A model generated the notes under the pieces. That model was not told the origin of the DNA and made no database searches. It worked only from the letters and a program-made list of their open reading frames with translations. A program made the position numbers and the translations under genes. This document shows positions 36,113-47,230 of a DNA stretch of 64,000 bases, piece after piece. Numbering within the stretch: position 1 is the first letter of the stretch; the number at the start of each line of letters is the position of its first letter. The stretch is from Pestalotiopsis fici W106-1 (lineage: Eukaryota; Ascomycota; Sordariomycetes; Amphisphaeriales; Sporocadaceae). Location: positions 682,001-746,000 of the forward strand of contig NW_006917101.1 of assembly GCF_000516985.1 (NCBI RefSeq), written 5' to 3'.

Positions 36113-36522
36113 GGAAGGTCAAGATTCAAGTATATCCACCGCATCGAATTGGTCCGATTGATGCTAGGTGAATTTGATCAATCGGGCAATGCTTTGTTGC
36201 GATGACCTCAGAAGGAATATTTTGAGCAGGACCCCTATGCCTTAAACCACATAGATCCATCTAGCGGGGGGCTAGTACTGCCTGACTGCATTAGGCTTGG
36301 GGGAATACCGGTAAGCACCTTATTAGGTTGCGCCTCTTTGTTCACCTTGTTTAATTCACAGCTTTCTTGTTAATGTCTTTATGGTGCCAATCTGCATACT
36401 GGCTCTCCCGTATTCATCCTTGCACTCCGTTCAACAGCGGCATCTCATGCGACACGCGATAACTACAGCAGATGTTTATTGGTCGCGGATTGGCATTCGT
36501 CTATCATCACATATTCGCAGCC
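36113..36522. promoter_or_regulatory. Shared divergent promoter, LYRM2-like / NAA40
   Basis: The 410 bases separate two start codons facing apart. No gene fits here. No TATA box is obvious on either side. Confidence 0.5.
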
Positions 36523-37312
36523 ATGGGTTCTTCTGCTGATGCCTTGGACCCTATAGAGGCGACAAATCTAAAAAGCGATGAACTTTTCATTCGGGAACAC
36601 TTGCAACCAAGGTACGAGCATTAGACATGGGACGTGTCGATTGCGACAGCAGTTACTGTGATGTCGAGTGTGCAACAGGGACTGACAGGCACAGCAGCAA
36701 TGGCTGGACTGACTGGGCCCACCCCAATAGACAATCAACATACTCAATTTCACTAACTTGGGTTCAAAATTTGAAGTTGGAAGATCTTAAAGCATGCTTT
36801 GCTCTCATTGAAGAGACGAGCAAGCCGCACTACAAGGCTTCGTCCAAGGGTTGGAAACCGAGGAGTAAAATGAGCGAGATGAAATCACCGGAGCTGAGAT
36901 ACGTAATCGTTAGGGATGCCGAGGGCGAGATTCGTGGATTTACCTCACTCATGCCTACATATGAAGAGTTTCAGCCGGTTATTTATTGCTACGAAATTCA
37001 TCTAAAGCCAGAATTGAGAGGGTACGTTTTGCTTTTACCCATGGAAAAAAAAAAGGTACCAGTTCTGGTGGGCTAACGCGCAAAAGGACTGGACTCGGAA
37101 AACATCTCATGGGCTTTCTCGAAAGAATCGCCAGACATACACCAACGGTAGAGAAGGTCATGTTGACATGCTTTGTGCAAAACTCTGACGCCTTTGAATT
37201 TTACAAGAAGCTTGGCTTCGAAGTTGATGAGATATCTCCAAAACCAAGAGTATTCCGTGATGGTAGGGAGGTTGGCTCCGACTATGTTATCATGAGCAAA
37301 TCGGTCACATGA
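36523..37312 (+). CDS. NAA40: N-alpha-acetyltransferase 40 (NatD), histone H4/H2A
   Basis: Three exons (36523-36611, 36731-37021, 37087-37312) give 201 residues. Exon 1 codes MGSSADALDPIEATNLKSDE and ends LQPR across the splice. The GNAT fold follows: LEDLKACFALIEETSKPHY, SSKGWKPRSKMSEM, RYVIVRDAEGEIRGFTSL, CYEIHLKPELRG. The acetyl-CoA loop RGTGLG is split by intron 2 and restored by splicing. It ends TCFVQNSDAFEFYKKLGF, a typical GNAT C-terminal block. The WKPRSKMSEM segment and overall length are those of NatD, which acetylates the N-terminal serine of H4 and H2A. Intron 1 is 119 nt and lacks a competing frame. Family assignment is firm; the start rests on good context and frame only. Confidence 0.88.
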
Positions 37313-38488
37313 AGCCTGCCATGGTGTTGGGGCGTCATTGATGGCACAGCCCATGGCCCAAACCGGAGTCTCGCGCAGAGAATAACCAGCAGCGGAATGT
37401 TTGTTCCAGATACCAGTCATCCAAGATCCCAAGAGTCTTGTATAAGGCAAAGATCCAGAAATGTTGTCGCGAATCATCACCTGTCAATGTTGCATGGGAG
37501 CCAGTGCCGCGCAAGTATTTGTTTTTGTGTATGTAAGCTGGAATGCACGTTTGGTCAAATCCAAACGTTTGATTGGTGCTGTGCCACGTGGACGGAAGCA
37601 TGAGGCGGCGAGAGGTTGTCCATAATCACAAACATGGATGGCATCCAGTCTCACTCTGATAGCGGGTTGCACAACTTTGAGGTCCAAGGCTACTGGGTGA
37701 ACGTTCAATATTAATACCGTACAAAAGTCTCAATAGTTGGCGGTCACTTGGCAGCATGCTCTGCGACGATACGGCAATGCCAAAATGGCCAAATCGGGCT
37801 GTTTCTTACCCAGCCACACTAAATCCATTTCCATTCTAGTCTCTTGACGTTCAAGCATACAGCCAGACTAATGCAGATACCGTAGCATGAATTCCATGAA
37901 TAGCTACTGCTTATATGGGGGTTGCAGTTGCCAAGGCCTTGCTCAACGCAAGTTGAGATCCTTCAGCTTGGGATCCAAGTCGCCTATCGATATCCCTGGC
38001 AGACTTCGCAGCATGCAGCGGCCTTTTTACCTGGCATAGGAAAGATATACTCGACTTATCAGAGATCAAGCCGTGATAACCGGCGCAGATTTTGTGGGAC
38101 AATAGCAGTCTTGATGATTCCTCCTAGGCTGCTACGCTCTGGTTCTCTCCTGCATTGCAGGCTTCAATGCCTAGTAATGAACCAGCCAGGGGCCTTAGAG
38201 TCGGGAATAATGTGCCAAAAGTTCCATATATTAGGGATCTTATCTTTCTCGTTTAATGTCACTACATGTCTGGCAGGAGCTCTGAATAGTGTTGGCCGTA
38301 CTACTCACCCCCAATTTTTCAAACGACTTTTATGAGTGAATGTTATGAATCGTTCTTTCCTCGTGAAGTTCTTTGTTGCCAGAAAACAAAGCCTGTAGTG
38401 CATGTGTACTGCTTCCAAACCATTTCCATCGATTTCTGGTCAATCGTGAACCAGTTCCCCTCTTCACCTACCGCAGAAACGAGGCAAC
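37313..38488. other. Intergenic, nothing recognised
   Basis: Both strands carry only short frames with no domain. The end holds the promoter of the terpene cyclase gene. Confidence 0.5.
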
Positions 38489-40166
38489 ATGACTTTCAAA
38501 TTCAAGGCTCTCGTATTCGATCTCGGTGGTGCCCTCATAGACTGGGATCACAATGTCATGAACTCTCTGGCACCAAACCAATTTTCTACCATCATGAACT
38601 CCACGGCCTGGCACCGGCTAGAGAGAGGTACCATCCATGTGGATGAAGCTTGCAAGGTATGTTACCTGGTCTCTCCATTCATAGTCTCAGGATCCTGTAT
38701 GGCTGAGGCTTTGTGTAGGAGTTTGCCAAAATGATTGGTACAACCCCTGATGTCGTCAAGAATTCTCTCAACGAATCACAGTTGTCTCTAAAGGTCAATA
38801 CTCAACTAGTGGAAACTATCCAAGATCTGAAAAGATCAGCTCCCGACCTCAAGCTCTACGTCATGTCCAATATTTCACGTGTGAGTTGAATTGACATTCG
38901 CACAAACTCATGACTTATTATCCACAGGAACATTTTGAGATCACACTGGGCTTAGATCTGCCTTGGGCCTTGTTTGAGAGGTGCTTTGCGTCGGGCATTG
39001 TGGGCATGCGAAAACCTGATCTATGCTTTTTTGATCACGTCATCAAAGAAATCGGGCTTCTTCCCAACGAGATAATCATGATTGATGACACCACCGAGAA
39101 TATTTGCTCCGCTCGATCCCGGGGCATGCACGGGATCCTGGTGAATCAGTCACTGAAGAGCGTCGGTGGTGCCTTGAGAAACCTGCTCGAGGACCCGCTT
39201 GAACGAGGAGAGACGTTTCTCAAGATGAATGCCAAGAATCACCATTGCGTCTTTGAGGGCCACGAAGAAATGGTTCTCAAGGATAACTTTGCCCAGCACA
39301 TGATTTGGGAACTGACAGGCGATGAGGATATCATCTACCTCAGATGGCCTGATGGGAGGACTCTGGGAGTTGATGTCCCACAGCCCAAGCCTTGCAAACC
39401 CAAGTTGAATGGAAGCCGCCAATCTGATGGTGTTGAAAATGACCGGCCGCTTCTCGAGTCCAAGGTGAAGAATGGTCTCTGGAACTACTTCATCGACGGA
39501 CCTATCCTGACAACTCATCACTTTCCTCCTGATGCCGATACGACAGCTACAGCCTACCTGTCGATGCCGGACCGTTACCTGTCTACTACTGTTGACGCAA
39601 AGTTGGTCATGGACGTAATGGCCCAGAACCTAGACCAAGATGGGATTATGCAAGCCTACTTTGATTCTGAGCGGCCACGTACCGTGCCCGAAGTCTGCTG
39701 CAATATTCTTCGCATGTTTCATCGCTTCGGCTACGGCGCACTTCCCGCGGCCGAAAAGACGGAAGACTATGTTGTTAGTTGTCTCGACAACAATGCTTGT
39801 TTGGATGGAGCTAGACATTATACGGTGCCCGAGACCTTTCTCTACTTTGTAGCCCGGCTGTACACCGAAACCAGCTCAGAGATGCTACGAGGACGACTGC
39901 ACGGTATCAAGGCACAACTAGAGGATCGCTTGAACGAGCCTACCAACCCTCTGGCTCTTGCTCTCCGTCTTTTCACCTGTCAGATTATCGGAGTTGAGGC
40001 AAAATTGTACAAGAGAGATCTAGACAGACTATTAGCCCTGCAAGACGAGGACGGTGGTTGGCCCGCGGGGCATTTTTGCTGCTTGGGTCGGACAAGAGTA
40101 CGTATCGGCAATCGAGGCCTCACGACGGCTCTGGCTGTGCGCATTCTGAGGCACCAGAGGATTTAA
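38489..40166 (+). CDS. HAD-type class II terpene cyclase (drimane synthase-like)
   Basis: Three exons (38489-38656, 38719-38880, 38928-40166) give 522 residues. The first 200 residues are a HAD phosphatase: nucleophile loop LVFDLGGALIDWD (Asp11), YVMSNIS as motif II, GMRKPD as motif III (Lys139), and MIDDTTEN as motif IV (Asp163/164). The C-terminal half is a terpene-cyclase-like helical domain with PPDADTTATAYL, a DxDTT motif (Asp312, Asp314) used by class II cyclases to protonate the substrate. It ends LQDEDGGWPAG and NRGLTTALAV, as in this family. AstC of astellolide biosynthesis and fungal drimenol synthases share this fusion. They cyclise farnesyl diphosphate to a drimane, and some then remove the diphosphate with the HAD part. 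Because the HAD residues are complete, a one-protein route to a drimane alcohol is likely. No P450, oxidase or transporter sits beside it. Confidence 0.85.
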
Positions 40167-40566
40167 TGCGGCCGTCACATGCGGAGCAGGATGAGAAGGA
40201 CGTGCACTCTATCATCAAGATTTGCGTAGCTGCCAACGGCTCCGGCAATAGAATGGAGCCACGATAAAATTTCAGGGCACCTACAATTCAAATTGTTATG
40301 AGTATTGATTGAATTTTTCAAGTTACTATGCAGCATTGAATCTTTTTCCACTTGACCGCGGTGTTATTAATTGGCACTGAATCCACCATCGCATAAGAAT
40401 AATGTTCACTTCACAAGTATAAAGACAATTCCAATGCTGCTCACTCATTGAGGTCTATTAAGTATTAATCGAAACAAGATAACTAACACGATTCTAATGT
40501 CGCCAAGATCTCCAACAGCTCATCGGTGCTCCATATCCCTCGTTGCAAAATCATGGATGCCACTAC

Positions 40567-41802
40567 CTAGTGCTGAGGAGCGGGAGTCGGCGCAGGGTCG
40601 ACAGGTCCCTGAGGAGGAGGGATATCACGCTTGGCGGGAGCAGGAGCAGGAGAAGGGTCGACGGGTCCCTGAGGAGGGGGAGGGACATCTCTCTTGGCCG
40701 GAGCGGGAACGGGAGCAGGAGTAGGGTCAACGGGGCCCTGAGGAGGGGGGACGTCACGCTTGCCAACAGCAACATTGGCGTTGACATCAGCGTTGATGAG
40801 GCTACCATGGGGACCAGCGGGAGCAGGAGCCTGACGCTTGACGGGAGCCGGAACGGGCTGAGCGGGGTCCTGAGGACCAGCAGGAGGAGGAGGGACGTCC
40901 CTCTTGGCCGGGGCAGGGGCTGGAGCAGGGTCGGACTGGGCCCTGAGGAGGAGGAGGGACATCACGCTTTCCGACGGCAACGTTTGCGTTCACGTCGGCG
41001 TTGATGAGACCACCCTGGGGAGCGGGAGCGGGAGCCGGGGCATCACGTCTGCCGGGGGCAGGAGCAGGCTTGGAGGGGTCCTGAGGGGGAGGAGGAGGAA
41101 CGTCCCTCTTGGCCGGAGCTGGAGCCGGGGCCGGAGTAGGGTCGACAGGTCCCTGAGGAGGAGGAACATCNNNNNNNNNNNNNNNNNNNNNNNNNNNNNN
41201 NNNNNNNNNNNNNNNNNNNNNNNNNNNNNNNNNNNNNNNNNNNNNNNNNNNNNNNNNNNNNNNNNNNNNNGAGGAGGGGGAGGGACATCTCTCTTGGCCG
41301 GAGCGGGAGCGGGAGCGAGAGTAGGGTCGACAGGTCCCCGGGGAGGAGGAACGTCTCGCTTGTTGGCACCCGGGGCCGGAGCTGGAGCACCCTGGGGAGG
41401 AGGAGGAGGAACGTCTCTCTTTCCATTCAGGAGGCCAACGTCGGCGTTGACAACAGCGTCGACAAGTCCACCCTGAGGAGCCGGAGCCGGAGCCGGGGCA
41501 TCGCGCTTCTGCTTCTTCTGGCAGGCAGCCTGGTTGGCAGCGCAGGTGGACATGTTGGCGTCGGGAGCCGTGACGCACTGGTTGTAGGCGTCCTGGCAAG
41601 GGTCCTGCTGGCGCTTGTGGTCGGGAGCGTGGCCGGCGCAGGCGGTGAAGTCGGAAACGCACTTGGCGCTATCGGCGTTGGGAGCGGCCAGGCAGCTGTC
41701 GTACGAAGACTCGCAAGAGTTGGGGGCGTTGCGAGCGTACATGGGCGAAGCCACGGCAGTGTAGGCCAGGATGGCAGCGACGGCGGCAGGAGTCAGACGC
41801 AT
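40567..41802 (-). CDS. Secreted Pro-rich repeat precursor with many Kex2-type sites
   Basis: Minus-strand frame from ATG at 41802; no intron needed. A signal peptide (MRLTPAAVAAILAYTAVAS) is followed by two related Cys modules, each with C-x6-C twice (CESSYDSC/CVSDFTAC and CQDAYNQC/CAANQAAC), each ending in KR. The rest is a chain of 17-29-residue units separated by KR or RR. Most units begin DVPPP and contain GPVDPxPAPAPA; others carry GGLINADVNANVAVG. At least 13 dibasic sites are visible, so the Golgi protease Kex2 would release many short Pro-rich peptides plus two Cys-paired ones. The frame is broken twice: a 100-N gap, and one extra base near 40934 (GTCCGACCC where other units have GTCGACCC) that shifts the frame to a second one ending at 40567. 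Either may be an assembly error in the repeat. No UstYa-type oxidase gene is seen. Function unknown; coating/repellent peptides or a RiPP-like precursor are options. Confidence 0.8.
41171..41270. other. Assembly gap of 100 N
   Basis: Exactly 100 N inside the repeat precursor gene, flanked on both sides by the same DVPPP unit. A round-number gap inside tandem repeats usually has unknown true length, so the number of units in the protein is a minimum. Confidence 0.97.
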
Positions 41803-41961
41803 TTTGATGGTGTTTGAATTAAGGTGTAAGTTATAAAAGTAAATGTTGTGTTGGAGAGAGTGTAGAGTGTGTAGCAAAGAGTGTGATTAGTGAAGGAGTG
41901 GTGAGGTGAGTTGTGTGAGTGAGTGTTTTTTTCGAGTTGCTCATATCTGATGGCACTTGGA

Positions 41962-41971
41962 GTATATATAC
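41962..41971 (-). promoter_or_regulatory. TATA box of the repeat precursor gene
   Basis: TATATATA on the minus strand, about 165 bases upstream of the start codon. The leader that follows is rich in CT and CAA words (CTCTCTCCAACACAAC, ACACCATCAAAATG), typical of strongly expressed fungal genes. Confidence 0.5.
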
Positions 41972-44900
41972 ATCGAATTCAAAGTGTGAGCATCCAATTG
42001 AACTCATCAGCAGAGTATAAGGAGGGTAAATCTTGCCTCCACTGTGACGCGTAACTGTCGAAGCCATGGGCACCTAACGATTCGTGAATGCAGATCTCTC
42101 AGCCCTCTTTCATCTTCCAGATGGGTATTCGGTTTGGTGGATACGTCAATGCTTCAAACGTGAGTATACCTAAGCAGCAACCTTTACCTAAAGAGATATG
42201 CCCTACCATAGGGGAATTAATTTGCTGGTGGGGGGCATGCATTGCGTTGCACTTGGACGTTGAAATGCCATTATCAGCATATGACACCAAAGTTCAGGAT
42301 TATTGCAGGCGCATAACAACACTTATGGAGCAATAGGAATGTAAAAATTCGTGAACGGCACTTCTCTATTCTCAGTCAGCTTGTGGCTCTTGGCCAACCA
42401 ACAGTGGTTTACGTACCATACTACATGAGTGAGACTGTTTTGGTTACGAGCTTCTCCTTGTACTTTACCTCGCTCTTCAATTGTGCTTTCTCCGTTTGTC
42501 ACTTGTTACTAAAATTGAACCTAGTAGAGATGTTGTAATGATTGATGTGGTTTAGCTTGAGCCAAGCCTTATTTTACAGGCCCTTGAGAAGCTCTACCAT
42601 CTTGTACGGGAGGGTTCCGTAACGGCAGGTTGGTGTGCGAACGCAGGACATAGAAAGGACGACTCCATAGTTCAGGGACAGCGAACAGGGTGTCTTCCGG
42701 CAGTTCACGTCCGGGATTTACCTTGCGTGGGGCCGGAACGTTGGTAGTTTGGGCTGCCGGAATGCCAAATGCGCGTACCGGAGACCCCGGGCCCCACGGA
42801 CTTGGGGACTTTCTTCTATGCTTCCACTCTATGGAGTACCTCCTTTTTTCATTTATCCAGTCAGAGATGACTTTTTTAGTTAAGAAATCTGCACAGCCCT
42901 GTCATGGAACCTGTCATGGAACACTTGGATCCGCCTGGATTCGCAGGCTTGTAGTTAGTTTTACAAAAACAGCGGGAAATAAACCCGGACATAGACTCGG
43001 TAGTCGGATGTGTCTTGGCGCGTGAGGATATACCAACTTCCAAAAGTGGAGCGAGCTATGGATATTCAAGTGCCGGAATCTGGGGTGCTTTACGCGTCAG
43101 ATCCGCAATGGGAACGACAGACGTACCAAGAGATGTCATTCCATTGGCACCGCACCTGAAAGGGATGAAGAGAAGCCAGCCATAATCTTTCATTAGCAAA
43201 GGAGCTTGGAACAAACAGTTACAAGAATCATCGTTTCAAGGGAGCATGATCGGTGTATGAGGGGTTGCGCATTTGCGAAAGGTGTCTCTACAGTTCAAGA
43301 AAATGGATTATCTCTGACGTTAATGCCAAGCTCATGAATTTTATACAGGAAGAGGGGCGTCAGATATGATTTGATGTTCATCACGATACAAGTCCGTCTC
43401 AAGTATAACCCACATTCCAACAACAATTGATCGATCATCGAAAGGGTACTGTACTACGTAGTTATGATCAACCCAAGATTATGTTCGAGCGTCGTCTCAT
43501 TTGATACTTGGTATCTGCGTACCCATGGCGGAAGCTAGTAGTGGGTATCGAAACTGGGACGACTCCAACCTGTATTAGTCAACAGAAATAGCTTTCAGCT
43601 GTGCCAGGGCATGACGGCACCGCTTTTTCTGTCATCTAGAAGGGAGCATCATGATCCATGTGTAGGAGCTTTGAACCCTTCGAAGGAAAGGTCGGGCTTC
43701 ACGGTGACATGTAGTACATTGCTAAGGATCCTGCCAGGAATATGACAACGAGCATTGCCCTGAGGAAAAAAGTCAAGTTACAAGTTAGCCCTGTTTTTTT
43801 CAAGCTGTCTAGTACCTGGATGCAATGCAATCGCGTGCCGCCAGACGGGCGTTATGCTGATGGTAGTGCCGTTGGTTGGCGGGGTAAATTGCCCAATAGG
43901 GAGAGCTCTACTGCTTAAAAAGGGCAATTGCTAGAGGTCCGTATTCCAATTATGTAGAGACAGATAGACAGAGACAGAGAGCACAAATCCATGCACGCGT
44001 TTCAAGACACGATTTAGGAGGCATTATCCTCGCAAATGTCCCTCCACAATAGCCTCACGTACCATCCTAATCGGGCAAGTTAGTCATTTAGGCCTTGCAG
44101 CAGTCATGGCAAAATTACCAAGAACGGCAAGGCTAGTGAGTTTGACTTGCAGGCATTCAAATTCAAAAGGATGACCATTTGTATCAAATCTGCAGCATCA
44201 CATCTGTGTACTCGACATCGCTTCATTCAACGCTCTCTCTCCTTTGTTTTCGTGATTGAACATTTTCATGCTGGTGTCATTTCTCCACACTCTCCTTGTG
44301 GTGAAAATCTGGTCGATCAAAGACGGTAGACCCGCCCTCCTCAGCGGCTGACGCGTCTGCGGGCCGGGACTTGCCAAGCCTCACAACAAGCCGATCTGTG
44401 GGTCCTTGGATCAACGCCCATAATTTATCACCATGACCAAGCATGACAACATGTGTAGGGCCAAGGCTGTCGGCTCTCTATGCTGTAGGAGAAGGCTGAG
44501 TCTCTCGCCAATAGTACCTTTGATCATACAAATGATTACAGATGCTTTTCTTTCAGCCCTTGAGTGAAAGCCGCAAAATGTCAACAAGCTCATACCAAGT
44601 AGCCACTCGCCATGGCAGAGGTTGGAGAAACTGATCAACAGCAAACTGCTTGGAGCACGTATGCTTCATACGTACGCTGCGATGATCTGGCAACGCATCT
44701 CATCTCACGCCACGCTGCTTGGATTGGCAATAATGTGAATGGACAGCATTGAAACAGGGTCCTTACCGAACTTGCGGCCTGGGCCGCAAAGCTCATCAAG
44801 GTTCGCTTGCTTCTCAGGCAGCCCGTTTACAATCATCTTGAGCACCGAGGCCCCTTTCTACTGACGAAAGGTGGGCGCACGCTTTTCAAAAGCATGACAA

Positions 44901-46558
44901 GGGCTCTCGAACAAACATGAACCATGCTGGACAGGGTCAAATCGCATTTCATAACTGGTTCAGTCTGCTGGTGAAGTCTGGCTGACTCTGCACAGTACAC
45001 ATTGCGTGCGTCCCGTGATACCTTTTTTGTAGGATTTGTGCATCACTGATCCGCTGCTCTGGTCGCTACACAGCATGGTTTCACAGTGATACTCGAGTCA
45101 TATTTTTCATAAAGGTGAACTTTTACTATCCATTTATTCTGACCAATTGAAATCACAATGCACTAGCAACTGTGAAGACACTGGACTTTTACCAGCCATA
45201 TTATATTCAAAAGCCTTCTAGTACCCGAAAAGTGAGCTAAACTTACATTCATGATTTCATTTGTGTTGGGCTTATTGCCAAAAGTTCTATCGTGGACTGC
45301 TCAAAAGTACCGACCACATGGCGGAGCCAAGGGAGTGAGCATGTATGGTCTGAGATGGATGTTCTCATCAAAGCGCCTCTTCTCATCCTTGATACTCCTA
45401 AAGACCACCCACGGATAGACCTTGACTAGAGAGGCGAGAAAAGGCGAGCGTTGTGGAGGGAATCCTTTCGCCCGCAGTGACTCCTCCTTGCGCTCACCAT
45501 ATATCAACCTTGTCTCGGGAAAGGATCCATGGAGTAAATATGCGATACTTGAGTGGATTCACAATACATTTTAGCATTGCTAGCGCGAGAGTTGACAAGT
45601 CACAGGAAGAGGCTCAAAATCGGGTACTAAAAAGGACTATGCCTGCCGGTGTGTACTGCCGGATAGCATCCACCGTAGCGCTAGGATCTTTACGTTTTTT
45701 TAAACCGTTTTTGTCCCTACACGTTGTTGTTCCCTTTCTTCCCCCATGCTTGGATTGTACCTAGGTGCAGGTACTTCAGTTGATGTCATTTAAATTGTGT
45801 GCTTCATAGGGTGTAATCTGTTTGCTAAAGTCGCACCGAAGAATAGGCATTATCTTCACTTACTCCATAATGAATTGGGTACAGTCAGCTTATGCAAGTC
45901 CCTAGTCGGAATAATCCCTGATTTAATACGTCCATTTTTTTTTTTTAAAAAAAAAATCACAGCTACCGTTAGAGGGTCGTGACTATGGCACCTTAGAACG
46001 AAGCCACTCTGGTGGGACTATTCGCCGTGGAGCCATATCCAGAGTAATGCAGCAGTCGGCACTTCGGATGATGATTTATGATGTCTTTCGTTTCTGACAC
46101 TCTTTTTGTCGTAGCTTACTATATCGGACAGGAGAAAATAATGCGTCTTGAATCCCTGGCCTGTAAATTAAAGCTCGGTATTCGACATGCATGCTTGATA
46201 TCGATCGATAGGCTGTACTCCCATTTGACTTGAAGTCGCATCAATGGGGCATGCTCACCGCTGACTCTGAGGCTTTGATCTGGGAGAATGCATTCTTGAA
46301 AAAGGTGTGTCACACCGGAATGATACCCAGTCGTGGGCAGGGAGAGGGAACAACAGGGAAGAATACCCGTCGGTATCCATCAGGGATGATGCCATACATT
46401 ATCTTCGAGGCATGATTTAGAGAAGAAAATTAGATGAAGGGAGGGTGCTGAAATCGGGGGCAAAAATGACAGATCAGAATTGCTGCGGAGGATCAGTAGA
46501 TCTAGAATTGCAAAGATGACCAATCTGCATATTTCAATTCTTTCTAGCCATAGCAAAG
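41972..46558. other. Intergenic, 4.6 kb without a recognised gene
   Basis: Open frames are short (up to 111 codons at 42690-43025) and show no domain. Repeats seen: the tandem ACCTGTCATGGA near 42900-42925, and T12 followed by A10 at 45935-45956, a perfect palindromic AT tract. No tRNA or snRNA box was found by eye. Confidence 0.45.
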
Positions 46559-47230
46559 TTACGGATCTAGTGTGGCCCAAGTAATGTGTATTGCTGAGAC
46601 TGAACGACCGTTGAAAGGTAGGCCCCACAGGAGGCGAGCTGCGTGTGACTGCCAGTCACTGTCTTCGATAGTTTTGATCCTGAGATTGGCTTGCTCTAAG
46701 TCCCATCTAACTCTATGGACAACTTCCGCCATAGACATCGGCTTTAGTCCACGCATGGTAAGGAGACGTAGATCCGAGGAACTGTAGTTGGGGGATAAGT
46801 ATCGGGTGGGGGCTGCATCGCGGAGGAGTACTTGGCGTCTATCATCAAGCTTCGACTCTGAATGGGCCCTACTATCCTTGATGAGCTTTAGTGTTGATGG
46901 AAAGTCAGACACCTCTGGTACTAGAATTGGGATGGTGGCCAACATCCTGTCAATTTCATCTACTACACAGATCCAGAACTACTCGTGAAATTTGCTCGAA
47001 CCATGCGCTTGACAACGCACTCATTTCCTGTCTCTGCATGAGCTATAACAATACGATGGCACCTTCTTTCTCACTCCTGACCGAGTAACGGCGTTGGATG
47101 AGGCGCTGGCTAGTAGGATCTACCTTGCGATCAAGAACAGGAACCGTTCTTCGTATGACCACTATCAAACCCCTGTCATTCGCAAAGGAAAACAAAAACA
47201 GGGGGAAAAAGAAAATCAAGTGTATCACAG
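46559..47230 (-). pseudogene. Possible degraded protein-coding relic
   Basis: On the minus strand the frame ending at 46559 has a coding-like make-up (LDDRRQVLLRDAAPTRYLSP, LRLLTMRGLKPMSMAEVVHR, LEQANLRIKTIEDSDWQSHA). Further upstream, pieces in other frames look coding-like too (VPVLDRKVDPTSQRLIQRRY near 47120, AHAETGNECVVKRM near 47020), but stops and shifts separate them and I found no splice sites that join them. A decayed gene explains this better than chance, though not by much. Family not recognised. Confidence 0.25.

Noticed and set aside
40567..41802. Reading the repeat gene on the plus strand (Gly/Ser/Arg-rich frames)
   Set aside because: These are the complement of Pro-rich repeats. 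Only the minus strand has a signal peptide, ordered Kex2 sites, TATA box and CT-rich leader.
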